A model generated the notes under the pieces. It was not told the DNA's origin, made no database searches, and saw only the letters and a list, made by a program, of their open reading frames with translations. Of a stretch of DNA of 64,000 nt, positions 1 through 7,005 are shown piece by piece. The DNA lies in the NCBI GenBank assembly GCA_029718625.1, contig CM056385.1, positions 22,157,282-22,221,281 on the forward strand, given 5' to 3'. Position 1 is the first letter of the stretch. The number at the start of each line of letters is the position of its first letter. The translations under genes and the position numbers were made by a program. Source of the DNA: Synaphobranchus kaupii (lineage: Eukaryota; Chordata; Actinopteri; Anguilliformes; Synaphobranchidae).

Positions 1-524
1 GTGATTTTATTCATTAAAGCAGGCTATTATTGGACAAAGTTCACTGTCGCCATGATTCCTTCCTTTCCCATGTCCTAAATGCATAAGGGTGATAACCTAG
101 TTAGCCTACTATTTTTCTGTTTTCCTTCAGTAATTGTCCCTATAATTAGGCTATAACACAGTTTTTTCTTTAGGCAACGTGTGCATTACACATACATTTG
201 AGTATTTTTGTTGTATTCCTTGTTATATAAATCTAAAATAGAAACTTTCCATAATTTGTGGATACTAATCCCTTTGTTGAATATTGGTAACAATCGCATT
301 CGTTTAGGCTATCGGCTATCATCTTTTCCTGTTGTGGTGAAGAAATAGCATGAGCTGTCCAGATTATTGAAATAATTTGATTCAAAACTAGTGTTTCGCT
401 CAACTCCGCTCACACGCTCTGGTGGCTATGCAAATAAAGTTTGAACATAATATTTTTTAAATTCAAAATCACTCTTTAATGAATGCGGAGGAGACCATTC
501 ATCATTAATTTACAACCTCCCTTA
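1..524. other. AT-rich spacer of unit 1
   Basis: No gene or recognised repeat. It contains an octamer-like ATGCAAAT word near 428-435 and a weak CTCF-like match, GCTCTGGTGGC, near 416. The same spacer opens every unit. Confidence 0.6.
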
Positions 525-757
525 ATTACATTATAGGCATTTAGCAGATGCTCTTATCCAGAGCGACTTACACAACTTTTGAGCATTGTTTTTTTTTTTT
601 TTTACATATTATCCATTTAGACAGCTGGATATATACTGAAGTGATTCAGGTTAAGTACCTTGCTCAAGGGTACAACGGCAGTGTCCAATCTGGGAATCGA
701 ACCTGCAACCTTTCGGTCACAAGGCCAGTTCCTTAACCATTATACTACACTGCCGCC
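525..757 (-). mobile_element. tRNA-derived SINE, unit 1
   Basis: Read on the minus strand, the element starts at 757 with a tRNA-like head. Box A resembles TAGTATAATGGTTAAG, and box B is GGTTCGATTCC (complement GGAATCGAACC near 693-703). A body follows, then an A tract (the T run at 589-603), and the tail CTCTGGATAAGAGCATCTGC near 545-564, a SINE end widespread in teleosts. The split T run and missing clear target duplications suggest an old insertion that was already fixed when the unit amplified. The short open frames over this stretch are incidental. Confidence 0.85.
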
Positions 758-899
758 CTGCATATCTGTCTGCAAGGTGCAGGTATTAAGAATACACTCT
801 CCATGCTGTATGGTTGGTGTCTGCACTCATCCCCGTTCCCCAGTAGAGGTGCGCAACTTTCTCCCTTTAATTACCCAGATAGTGCGGAATTCCGACGTG

Positions 900-1069
900 G
901 ATTCAACATCAATTTGCTCATCGAAATCACGTTGAAAGCTAATGGAGTGAGTCAGTGATGGCAACAAACATTAAAACTTTTAAATATCATGTAAATATTT
1001 AACCTTGATTATTCAATATTTGTCGGTATTCTGACAACGTGATCTCGATGAGCAAATTGATGTTGAATC
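900..1069. repeat. 35-bp inverted repeat, 100-nt loop
   Basis: The arm at 900-934 (starting GATTCAACATCAATTTGCTC) is the reverse complement of 1035-1069 with one mismatch. The loop is 100 bases and AT-rich. The same structure occurs in every unit. It could be the remnant of a small inverted-repeat transposon or a foldback structure; no transposase or target duplication is visible. Confidence 0.9.
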
Positions 1070-1760
1070 AATTCAATCAAAAAAAAAAATCAATCAAAAT
1101 GCCTCTTCATTTTATAACACACAAACTGCACTGTGGGTAATCTGAAATATTTAATGAGAATGTGTATGCATGTTAGCTAACCATATAAACATAATGAACA
1201 CAAAGTAGACAAGGAGGCAAATTATAAACCAACAGCATAACATATGTAAGCTACTTTGTGAAAACCTTTGTTTCATTTAATGGGGGAGTTTTTTTCCCCC
1301 CCCAACAAGGTTGGAAAACGAACGAAAACGAGCTGCATTTGGATGCAGTAACCGACAGCAAGCCTTTCTGTGTTCGCGTTTCCAATTAACAATGCACAAA
1401 GTAACCTATGGATGAAATTTCCTATAGCATAGTAATCACAATTTCAATTTCCAACATTGTTCACTGCAATCTTTGCTTTCAAACATTCAAACCATACATT
1501 CAAAGTCATATGGACAACACAGTTTTGCGCTAAAAGTTTATTAACGTTAACACACACAGCACGATAGCCTACAGAACTGCTTGCTAAGCTGCTAAATTAG
1601 CTGATAGCAACATACGATCGAATAGGAATCAACTGCTTAAATATCAGGAATATTAACTGACATATAGTATATAGTTCTGTGGATATGACTCACTCTTGTA
1701 CCATAGTCAGTAATCTCTGCCATAGTTATGCGAATAAACGCTCTATGTATATTACGTTTT
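1070..1760. other. AT-rich spacer after the inverted repeat
   Basis: No gene recognised. It contains an A tract flanked by TCAATC words (about 1074-1098), one copy of the diverged AAACTGCACTGTG repeat (1107-1160), and a T-then-C homopolymer junction near 1290-1303 whose T and C counts shift between units. Confidence 0.6.
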
Positions 1761-1761
1761 T

Positions 1762-1849
1762 ACTTCCGGGTTACTTGCTGAAATTGTTGGATGAGTGCAC
1801 AATTCTGCAGGCGAGTGTGCTCCTGAATTCCCTCAACAACACCCCGGAA
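1762..1849 (+). promoter_or_regulatory. Promoter-like stretch with facing ETS motifs
   Basis: ACTTCCGGG at 1762-1770 matches the ETS/GABP core found in many vertebrate TATA-less promoters. CCGGAA at 1844-1849 is a second core in the opposite orientation. The stretch to about 2190 holds more CpG than the surrounding spacer, including GTGACGCAATG near 2009. No TATA box is placed with confidence. It lies just upstream of the possible first exon. Promoter activity is inferred from motifs only. Confidence 0.35.
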
Positions 1850-2132
1850 ATAAGGGGTTCGTTTTGGTAATTTAAGTGCCCCCATTTGTGAGAAAAATCG
1901 CACACTCAAAAGCTTTTTTGACGAAGTGGACGCGTACCCAAAAGTGTGTAGGGGTCGTATTCGGACACAGCCAAAATGAAACTCCAGTTAACATGGTTTG
2001 ATCAACCGTGACGCAATGTTATTATGTTTTTTTGAAAGCGCTTATGGGATATGTTGTCAATAACAAGACGCGATTACTGAAGCCGACGAGACCTTTGACT
2101 TCATTTCCCGAATAAACCATTGTCGAAAGGCC

Positions 2133-2189
2133 ATGTGGTGTACATCTGCAACTCGTAAACATTCTTCCACCGTACAGTGCTACAGAAAG
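2133..2189 (+). other. Possible first exon (coding part), donor at 2190
   Basis: An ATG at 2133 opens 19 codons (beginning MWCTSATRKH) and runs without a stop into AAAG|GTAATT, a plausible splice donor at 2190. Joined to the acceptor at 3700 it stays in frame with the 32 codons of the possible second exon. I recognise no family. Transcription and splicing are unproven, and a non-coding RNA is at least as likely. Confidence 0.25.
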
Positions 2190-2190
2190 G

Positions 2191-3053
2191 TAATTACTTA
2201 TTTTGTAGCAAGACAAAGTTAACTATGTAATGTCTACCAGCTAACTCCAACTTTTGAAAATAGCACTTCGTATGCTTCGCGTGTGATACCTAATTATATA
2301 TCCATATATTTAACCAAGCTTGCATCGATAAATGGAACTAGTTAGCTGGCTTTGTAGAGAACACTAGCTAGACAGGGACCATTGAATGAACAAGCCAGCT
2401 AATGTTAGCAAGATCGTTTAAGCAGGCATGCAACTTGACGCGCCCCCCCCCCGTTTTATGGCTTGTCACGTTGCTAAATATACCGAAAGTCTTTTTATAT
2501 GGTTACCATTTACAAAGTAACATTATACTCCATTATACATGTATCTTGTTGCTAGTTATCTGTCAAATTATTTAAACCTAGAAAAAAAAATCGGATTATT
2601 TTGAGTAAGTTCACTAGTAAAATGCAACACTGCGTAACTTCCAATTTAAACACTCATAATTTACAATTACAGTAACAATGGTATGGATGTTGAGTTGTTT
2701 CCACACCTATGAATACATTTACCTTGACTCGACTGCATGGACTTCTTGTCTGGAGCAAGATGCTTTATTCATTCTTTCTCATAAGCCACTATCAGTCTAG
2801 CTCACTAAATATGATGATAGATATGTTTGCTTTTTATGACTGTCCCTCAGATTTATATAACTAGGTTAGTAATCAAGTTTACGATGATCCACTTTAGTTA
2901 ACAGCAGCAATAGCTAGCTTTCTGCCTTGGCTGTTTTCTTTTTGTATTTTTCTGTCATATCAGGTGTTATTCCAGATGTCAAAATATTTCAGATTTATAA
3001 GTACATGTGGTCATATGTAAGTACATACTGGCTATAGAAAGTTTGCACATCCT
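2191..3053. other. Intron-like AT-rich spacer
   Basis: No gene recognised. It contains several GCTAGC/GCTAAC words typical of fish DNA and the C tract at 2443-2452, which varies from 7 to 24 bases among units. It would be intron 1 if the predicted transcript is real. Confidence 0.55.
2443..2452. repeat. Variable C tract (10 bases in unit 1)
   Basis: A run of C directly after GACGCG. Lengths by unit are 10, 8, 9, 8, 7, 7, 24, 8, 22 and 8. The two large expansions are both in type B units. Long C runs are prone to slippage and to sequencing error. Confidence 0.9.
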
Positions 3054-3590
3054 TTCATAAATATGCACAGTGAAAATGGTGACGTTAAATCCCCCCATGA
3101 AGTTTAATTAGAGTTTGAAGTTGGCCATCTCATATCTTTGTATATAACAGTACTACCACATTTTGACCACAAGATGGTGCCATTTTAACAGATAGTTGAA
3201 ATGGCACCATCTTGTGGTCAAAATGTGGTAGTACTATATGTGATATACATCTCATATCCTTGTATTTCACATAGTACTACCACATTTTGACCACAAGATG
3301 GTGCCATTTTAACAGATAGTTGAAATGGCACCATCTTGTGGTCAAAATGTGGTAGTACTATATGTGATATACATCTCATATCCTTGTATTTCACATAGTA
3401 CTACCACATTTTGACCACAAGATGGTGCCATTTCAACTATCTGTTAAAATGGCACCATCTTGTGGTCAAAATGTGGTACTACTGTTATACTGTTATATAC
3501 AAGGATATGAGATGGCCAACTTCAAACTCTAATTAAATTTCATGGGGGGATTTAACCATCACCATTTTCACTGTGCATATTTATAAATAT
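3054..3590. repeat. Nested foldback element, three hairpins (unit 1)
   Basis: The outer arms (about 3054-3149 and 3481-3590) are inverted copies that share GCACAGTGAAAATGGTGA and GAAGTTGGCCATCTCATAT, with small differences. Inside are three hairpins with stems of 32-35 bp: 3150-3184 with 3200-3234, 3274-3308 with 3324-3358, and 3398-3432 with 3448-3479. Loops are 15 bases. The loop of the third hairpin is inverted relative to the first two, so the whole element is a palindrome of palindromes. It resembles a MITE or foldback element; I cannot name its family and see no clear target duplication. Confidence 0.9.
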
Positions 3591-3645
3591 ATGAAGAAAT
3601 AATAATCCAAGTCACAGCTTCTCATGTGTTTTCCCGCATAATTTA

Positions 3646-3700
3646 TGCTAACAGATATTGGTGATTTTAAACATGTTTCAACCTCTCTTTTTCACTCCAG
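3646..3700 (+). promoter_or_regulatory. Branch point and splice acceptor
   Basis: TGCTAAC at 3646-3652 fits the vertebrate branch-site consensus. It is followed by a pyrimidine-rich stretch ending CTTTTTCACTCCAG at 3700. Spacing from branch A to AG is about 49 bases, on the long side of normal. This is the best splice acceptor in the unit. Confidence 0.45.
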
Positions 3701-3796
3701 CTTTTCTGCAGTCCCGCAAGCAATTGTGGCCCCGGTTTATCTGTGTGCAAACCCAGTGCGTACGTTCTGAAGTGTCCCGGTGTCCCCGGTGCAGTG
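3701..3796 (+). other. Possible second exon
   Basis: 96 bases between the acceptor AG at 3699-3700 and a GTATGT donor at 3797. Frame 1 is open throughout (32 codons, cysteine-rich, beginning LFCSPASNCG). If the donor is not used, the frame continues to a TAG at 3884-3886. One-base indels in this segment in units 2 (near 10263) and 7 (near 41890) break the frame, which argues against a conserved protein. A longer exon ending at the GTAAGTATG donor at 4266 is an alternative. Confidence 0.25.
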
Positions 3797-3948
3797 GTAT
3801 GTACATTTTATGTCTCAGACTCAGGTCCCAGGGCCTCGTTGTCACGACTTTGGCCTGGTTCATATCTCAACACTTGTGAATTGTAGTATCAGAATCCATG
3901 TCAAGAACTAGGCCCGTTACAGGTCTCGAGAATTTACGGCAGATGCAA

Positions 3949-3996
3949 GTCTTAAGGCCTCAGAGTGCGACCAGCAGCTGCAACAAGCCTTAAGAC
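3949..3996. repeat. Small perfect inverted repeat
   Basis: GTCTTAAGGC at 3949-3958 pairs perfectly with GCCTTAAGAC at 3987-3996 across a 28-base loop. It may form a hairpin in a transcript. Function is unknown. Confidence 0.6.
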
Positions 3997-4091
3997 CATC
4001 TGGAATCTGCCCTGGGCGGATCCATCACCCAAAACCTCTGAAATCAGTGCCGTCCTAAGAGCTCTGTGTTGCTCATATGCTCGACCTAAGT

Positions 4092-4265
4092 CCCAAGACA
4101 TTTGTCATTCAGCCCAGTGTGTGTACCAGTACCATGTCCTGAAATCCAATCCATAGGTACGCTACCCAGCACCAAGGCATATGCATCAGGGAAGCACTGT
4201 GGGCGTCTAACAGATGAGCTGACCATGCGGAGGAGAAGCAGGAAGTCCCCAGACGGAGGAGCTGT
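4092..4265 (+). other. Possible internal exon ending at strong donor
   Basis: A frame open from about 4089 ends in a run of basic residues (RRRSRKSPDGG) and reaches GCTGT|GTAAGTATG, a near-consensus donor at 4266. Spliced to the acceptor at 4981-4982, the frame continues to a stop at 5119-5121. I do not recognise the peptide. An upstream acceptor candidate is CATTTGTCATTCAG near 4112. Evidence is limited to splice-like signals. Confidence 0.25.
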
Positions 4266-4357
4266 GTAAGTATGAGTTTTGCTTTCTTTTTGTTTTTATG
4301 CACCACATTTGGTGTAGATTAGTGTATTACTACTTACAGTCTTACATACTTCTATGC

Positions 4358-4399
4358 AATCAAATCAATTTGTTTTAACTAAAACAAACTAATTTGATT
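4358..4399. repeat. 19-bp hairpin with 4-nt loop
   Basis: AATCAAATCAATTTGTTTT at 4358-4376 is the reverse complement of 4381-4399 with two mismatches, leaving the loop AACT. It lies in the putative intron after the donor at 4266. It is conserved in all units; no function is assigned. Confidence 0.8.
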
Positions 4400-4590
4400 A
4401 TAGTTGTATGTGATACTGTCTGTAGTAATGCACTAATGGAGGGTGGGGCCTGGCCGAATTCTCAACTTTTTCGCCTTACAGCCAAACCGTTTCTGCTCCA
4501 AAAAAGTTCCATAACCCCTGCATTGTGCTCCCAACTTTCAGGGGGGGCCACAACCGCCACTTCCCCTTCATTCACACCCCATTCATACAA

Positions 4591-4718
4591 CTCCCCCACC
4601 CTTGGGGACCACCGCATCCATACGACTCCCCCACCCTTGGGGACCACCGCATCCATACGACTCCCCCACCCTTGGGGACCACCGCATCCATACGACTCCC
4701 CCACCCTTGGGGACCACC
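4591..4718. repeat. 35-bp minisatellite, 4 copies (unit 1)
   Basis: Period 35, starting CTCCCCCACCCTTGGGGACC, at 4591, 4626, 4661 and 4696 (last copy 23 bases). Because 35 is not a multiple of three, every reading frame cycles through the same peptides, which explains the overlapping proline- or glycine-rich open frames on both strands. They should not be read as proteins. Each repeat contains a CCCTTGGGG palindrome core. Confidence 0.95.
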
Positions 4719-4735
4719 AACATTGCTCAGGTGTG

Positions 4736-4806
4736 GCACTCGGGGAATCGAACCAGCGACTTCTATCCACGTGAAGTGCGGTCCAACCTCCTACGCCACG
4801 GAGTCC
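4736..4806 (-). repeat. tRNA-like module T1
   Basis: On the minus strand, GGCGTAGGAGG resembles box A and GGTTCGATTCC (complement at 4744-4754) is a perfect box B. The acceptor stem does not pair by eye, so this is a tRNA-derived SINE head or pseudogene, not a functional tRNA. Confidence 0.6.
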
Positions 4807-4885
4807 TTCGCATTTTTGGTTTGTTTTTCTACAAACTTAAATGGCACAATGGTACAATGGTACAATGGACAAAAGTTGTGCAAAC

Positions 4886-4949
4886 CTGAATGGGGATTGA
4901 ACCCCAGACCTTGGCGTTGCTAAACCAGAACCATTCCTTTGAGCCGCTG
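4886..4949 (-). repeat. tRNA-like module T2
   Basis: The minus strand contains a perfect T-arm shape: stem TGGGG, loop TTCAATC, stem CCCCA (complement at 4890-4906). A box A-like GGCTCAAAGGAATGG lies near its start. No matching acceptor stem is seen. Its head overlaps the branch-point area of the possible terminal-exon acceptor on the plus strand. Confidence 0.55.
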
Positions 4950-4982
4950 TAACTTACACTTCTTTGTTGGGTTTTCCTGCAG

Positions 4983-5118
4983 TGAATTCATGAAGATGCA
5001 AAAAGAGAGGAGAAAGAACATTCAAAAAGCCTGTCCCTTCTGTTGTTTTTTATACCTTTATGTACCTATGTGCTTTTGCTGCCATTTCAATTGCCCTACG
5101 GGGACAATTAAAGTTTAT
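4983..5118 (+). other. Possible terminal exon with ATTAAA signal
   Basis: TTGGGTTTTCCTGCAG is a good acceptor ending at 4982. The following sequence is open from 4984 to a TGA at 5119-5121 in the frame compatible with the donor at 4266. ATTAAA at 5107-5112 is a common variant poly(A) signal. The segment is fish-repeat-like at its end, so the exon would be partly derived from a transposon. In unit 7 a one-base loss near 43130 shifts the frame. Confidence 0.25.
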
Positions 5119-5134
5119 TGAATTTAATTGAATT
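5060..5134 (+). mobile_element. LINE 3'-end-like fragment
   Basis: TTGCCCTACGGGGACAATTA followed by AAGTTTATTGAATTTAATTG resembles the 3' ends of fish non-LTR retrotransposons, which typically end CCC-ACGGGGA-CAATAAAGT plus a short tandem tail. Here the tail is a degenerate TTGAATTTAATTGAA. No reverse transcriptase is present. The family is not assigned. Confidence 0.35.
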
Positions 5135-5182
5135 CTCGCCACAATCTTGGACAGAAAATGAGACTGCAGAAATGTAGGGGAA

Positions 5183-5250
5183 GAGTGAGGTTTGAACCCT
5201 GAAGTGCTGTGTCCACAGACAAAGACAATACCGTTGTGCCAAAGTATCCT
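5183..5250 (-). repeat. tRNA-like module T3
   Basis: On the minus strand, TTGGCACAACGGTA resembles box A and GGGTTCAAACC (complement at 5189-5199) matches box B. It is clearly related to T4, 139 bases away, with the same GAGGTTTGAACCCT core and similar spacing to box A. Stems are degenerate. Confidence 0.6.
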
Positions 5251-5321
5251 TAGCTGTTCTGTGAGCTCTGAAGTGGAGTGAAGAAGCTGAGATCATAAAA
5301 ATATGAGGAATAAAGATCTAG

Positions 5322-5388
5322 AATGAGGTTTGAACCCTCAAGCTCACCTTCCAGAGACCAAGACTCTACCGTTATGCCACAGTGGCCT
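5322..5388 (-). repeat. tRNA-like module T4
   Basis: Best of the four modules. On the minus strand GTGGCATAACGGTAGAG is a strong box A and GGGTTCAAACC (complement at 5327-5337) a strong box B, about 40 bases apart as in real tRNA genes. No acceptor stem pairs. It begins 16 bases beyond the 5S-SINE tail and has the same orientation. Confidence 0.65.
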
Positions 5389-5403
5389 TGATGTGTTTGA
5401 GGG

Positions 5404-5589
5404 TGATCACTCTATTGGGGCATATTTGACCAAAGGGAAGATTTGACTAAAGAAATGATTGCCCTCTACTGGCCCACCAACATCTCTTCCAGCAACAACT
5501 CAGGTCTCCCATCCAAGTACTAACCAAGCCCACACCTGCTCAGCTTCAGCCATTCAGCAGGAGCAGATTGCATGGTGGTATGGCTGCTG
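5404..5589 (-). mobile_element. 5S rRNA-derived SINE (SINE3 type), unit 1
   Basis: On the minus strand the element starts at 5589 with GCCATACCACC and continues with AAGCTGAGCAGG and GGTTAGTACTTGGATGGGAG, which match vertebrate 5S rRNA (start, box A region, and box C with the following helix). The end near 5503 departs from 5S and leads into a tail containing CTGGAAGAGATGTTGGTGGG and ATGCCCCAATAGAGTGAT. This head-plus-tail layout is that of 5S-headed fish SINEs. It is not a 5S gene: the 5S part is diverged and lacks the 3' third. Confidence 0.85.
5461..5472 (-). promoter_or_regulatory. CTCF-like motif in 5S-SINE tail
   Basis: The reverse complement, CCAGTAGAGGGC, fits the 12-base CTCF core CCASYAGRKGGC at every position. 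It is repeated once per unit. Binding is not shown by sequence alone. Confidence 0.4.
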
Positions 5590-5602
5590 ATAAAACTCGT
5601 CT

Positions 5603-6045
5603 GCATTTTACAATACACAAACTGCACTGTGCGTAATCTGAACTTTTTAATGAGAATTAATTGAAGCGTACATTTTCAGATATAATTCAAATACCATACT
5701 CTTACATTCATGGTTTGCAATAATACATGAAATGCATTGTGGGTAATCAGAATGGATTAATTGGAAAACACATACATTAGGTACCCAGAAATAAACCTGT
5801 TTGCTGATTCATTTGAACTTCTTTTTGACTCTTTAGTTACTTATTTAGTTACTTATCTGTTTCTAAACAGACATACTTACAAAGCATTTGCATGGCATGT
5901 TGACACATATATTTACATACACAAAACATTGCGTTAGCACATAAAAAGCATTGAGAGTAAACGGTGTCAATCGAAATATGCACACATTCACAGATGTGCG
6001 ATAGTAGATGAAATGCATTATAGGTACTCAGTCAATTAGTCAGAA
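5603..6045. repeat. Spacer with diverged short repeats
   Basis: Three diverged relatives of a motif AAAnTGCAnTGTGsGTAATC occur at 5603-5660, 5714-5760 and 6003-6035; a fourth lies far away at 1107-1160. The rest is AT-rich with a repeated TTAGTTACTTAT near 5832-5858. No gene is recognised. Confidence 0.5.
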
Positions 6046-6049
6046 TAGC

Positions 6050-6089
6050 TCCCTCTGGTGGACATGGACAATTTGGCTCCCTCTGGTGG
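6050..6089 (-). promoter_or_regulatory. Pair of CTCF-like direct repeats
   Basis: TCCCTCTGGTGG occurs at 6050-6061 and 6078-6089 within an 18-base direct repeat, period 28. The reverse complement CCACCAGAGGGA matches the CTCF core at 11 of 12 positions. Both share the orientation of the motif at 5461-5472. Many fish and mammalian repeats carry such sites; occupancy is unknown. Confidence 0.4.
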
Positions 6090-6111
6090 ACATGAATAAT
6101 TAATAATAATA

Positions 6112-6311
6112 ATGCCTGGCATTTATATAGCGTCTTTCTCACACTCAAAGCACTTTACAATGATGAGGGGTGACTTGCCTCAACCACCACCAATGTACAG
6201 CACTCACCTGGATGATGCAACGGCAGCCATTTTGCACCAGTATGCTCACCAGACGGAGAGGGAGAGAACAATTTGTTGCCAATTAAACTGGGGGACGATT
6301 AGGTAGCAGAT
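6112..6311. mobile_element. Dispersed fish repeat, unit 1
   Basis: Preceded by TAATAATAATAA, this begins TTTATATAGCGTCTTTCTC and contains CACTTTACAATGATGAGG, CACCTGGATGATGCAACGGC and CATTTTGCACCAGTATGC. I recognise this as a widely scattered teleost repeat but cannot assign a family. Orientation relative to the full element is uncertain. Confidence 0.5.
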
Positions 6312-6482
6312 GGAAAAAGCGAGGTTGGGAATTTAGAATTTGGTGTTCTGCAAGCCATTGATTTTGATGTAAACTGGTTAAGATCCTTTCTGATTAATGG
6401 CGATGTGAATTATATTTTACATTGTGGCTATTATGTTACATTGTGGCTATAAATGTTCAAATCCCCACTTTGACCACCTGTT
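6312..6482. other. End-of-unit spacer
   Basis: No gene. It contains two copies of TACATTGTGGCTAT near 6417-6450, a short direct repeat of period 22, just before the next unit begins. Confidence 0.55.
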
Positions 6483-7005
6483 GTGATTTTATTCATTAAA
6501 GCAGGCTATTATTGGACAAAGTTCACTGTCGCCATGATTCCTTCCTTTCCCATGTCCTAAATGCATAAGGGTGATAACCTAGTTAGCCTACTATTTTTCT
6601 GTTTTCCTTCAGTAATTGTCCCTATAATTAGGCTATAACACAGTTTTTTCTTTAGGCAACGTGTGCATTACACATACATTTGAGTATTTTTGTTGTATTC
6701 CTTGTTATATAAATCTAAAATAGAAACTTTCCATAATTTGTGGATACTAATCCCTTTGTTGAATATTGGTAACAATCGCATTCGTTTAGGCTATCGGCTA
6801 TCATCTTTTCCTGTTGTGGTGAAGAAATAGCATGAGCTGTCCAGATTATTGAAATAATTTGATTCAAAACTAGTGTTTCGCTCAACTCCGCTCACACGCT
6901 CTGGTGGCTATGCAAATAAAGTTTGAACATAATATTTTTTAAATTCAAATCACTCTTTAATGAATGCGGAGGAGACCATTCATCATTAATTTACAACCTC
7001 CCTTA

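Larger units (their letters stand above)
1..6482. repeat. Macrosatellite unit 1 (6482 bp)
   Basis: First complete copy, phased arbitrarily on the word GTGATTTTATTCATTAAAGC. It is the longest copy because its central palindrome holds three hairpins. The minisatellite has four copies and the C tract at 2443-2452 is 10 bases. It shares several substitutions with unit 2 only, for example GAGTTGTTTCC near 2692, where later units have GAGTTTTTTCC. Near 6146 it reads CACTCAAAGC, whereas most units have CACTCAACGC. Sub-elements are annotated separately and serve as the reference for all other copies. Confidence 0.97.

Noticed and set aside
660..935. 91-codon open frame identical in all units
   Set aside because: It runs through the tRNA-derived SINE and one arm of the inverted repeat; identity among units reflects array homogenisation, not protein constraint.
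2022..2216. 64-codon minus-strand open frame conserved in all units
   Set aside because: It overlaps the possible first exon antisense, has no recognisable domain, and nearby non-coding spacer is equally conserved.
3150..3479. CRISPR array
   Set aside because: The repeats are inverted hairpin pairs in a eukaryotic macrosatellite, with no equal-length unique spacers and no cas genes.
4842..4869. Plus-strand box A-like TGGCACAATGGTA
   Set aside because: No box B follows on the same strand; the ACAATGGT repeats make this a low-complexity coincidence.
4394..4923. Overlapping open frames of 80-184 codons rich in Pro/Gly/His across the minisatellite
   Set aside because: The 35-bp period cycles through all frames and happens to lack stops; frames exist on both strands and change length with copy number. 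No sign of selection.
4736..5388. Functional tRNA gene cluster
   Set aside because: Box A and B words are present but acceptor stems do not pair and anticodon arms are degenerate.
5503..5589. 5S rRNA gene array
   Set aside because: The match covers only part of 5S, is diverged, lacks the 3' end and joins a SINE tail. The unit also lacks a normal 5S spacer layout.
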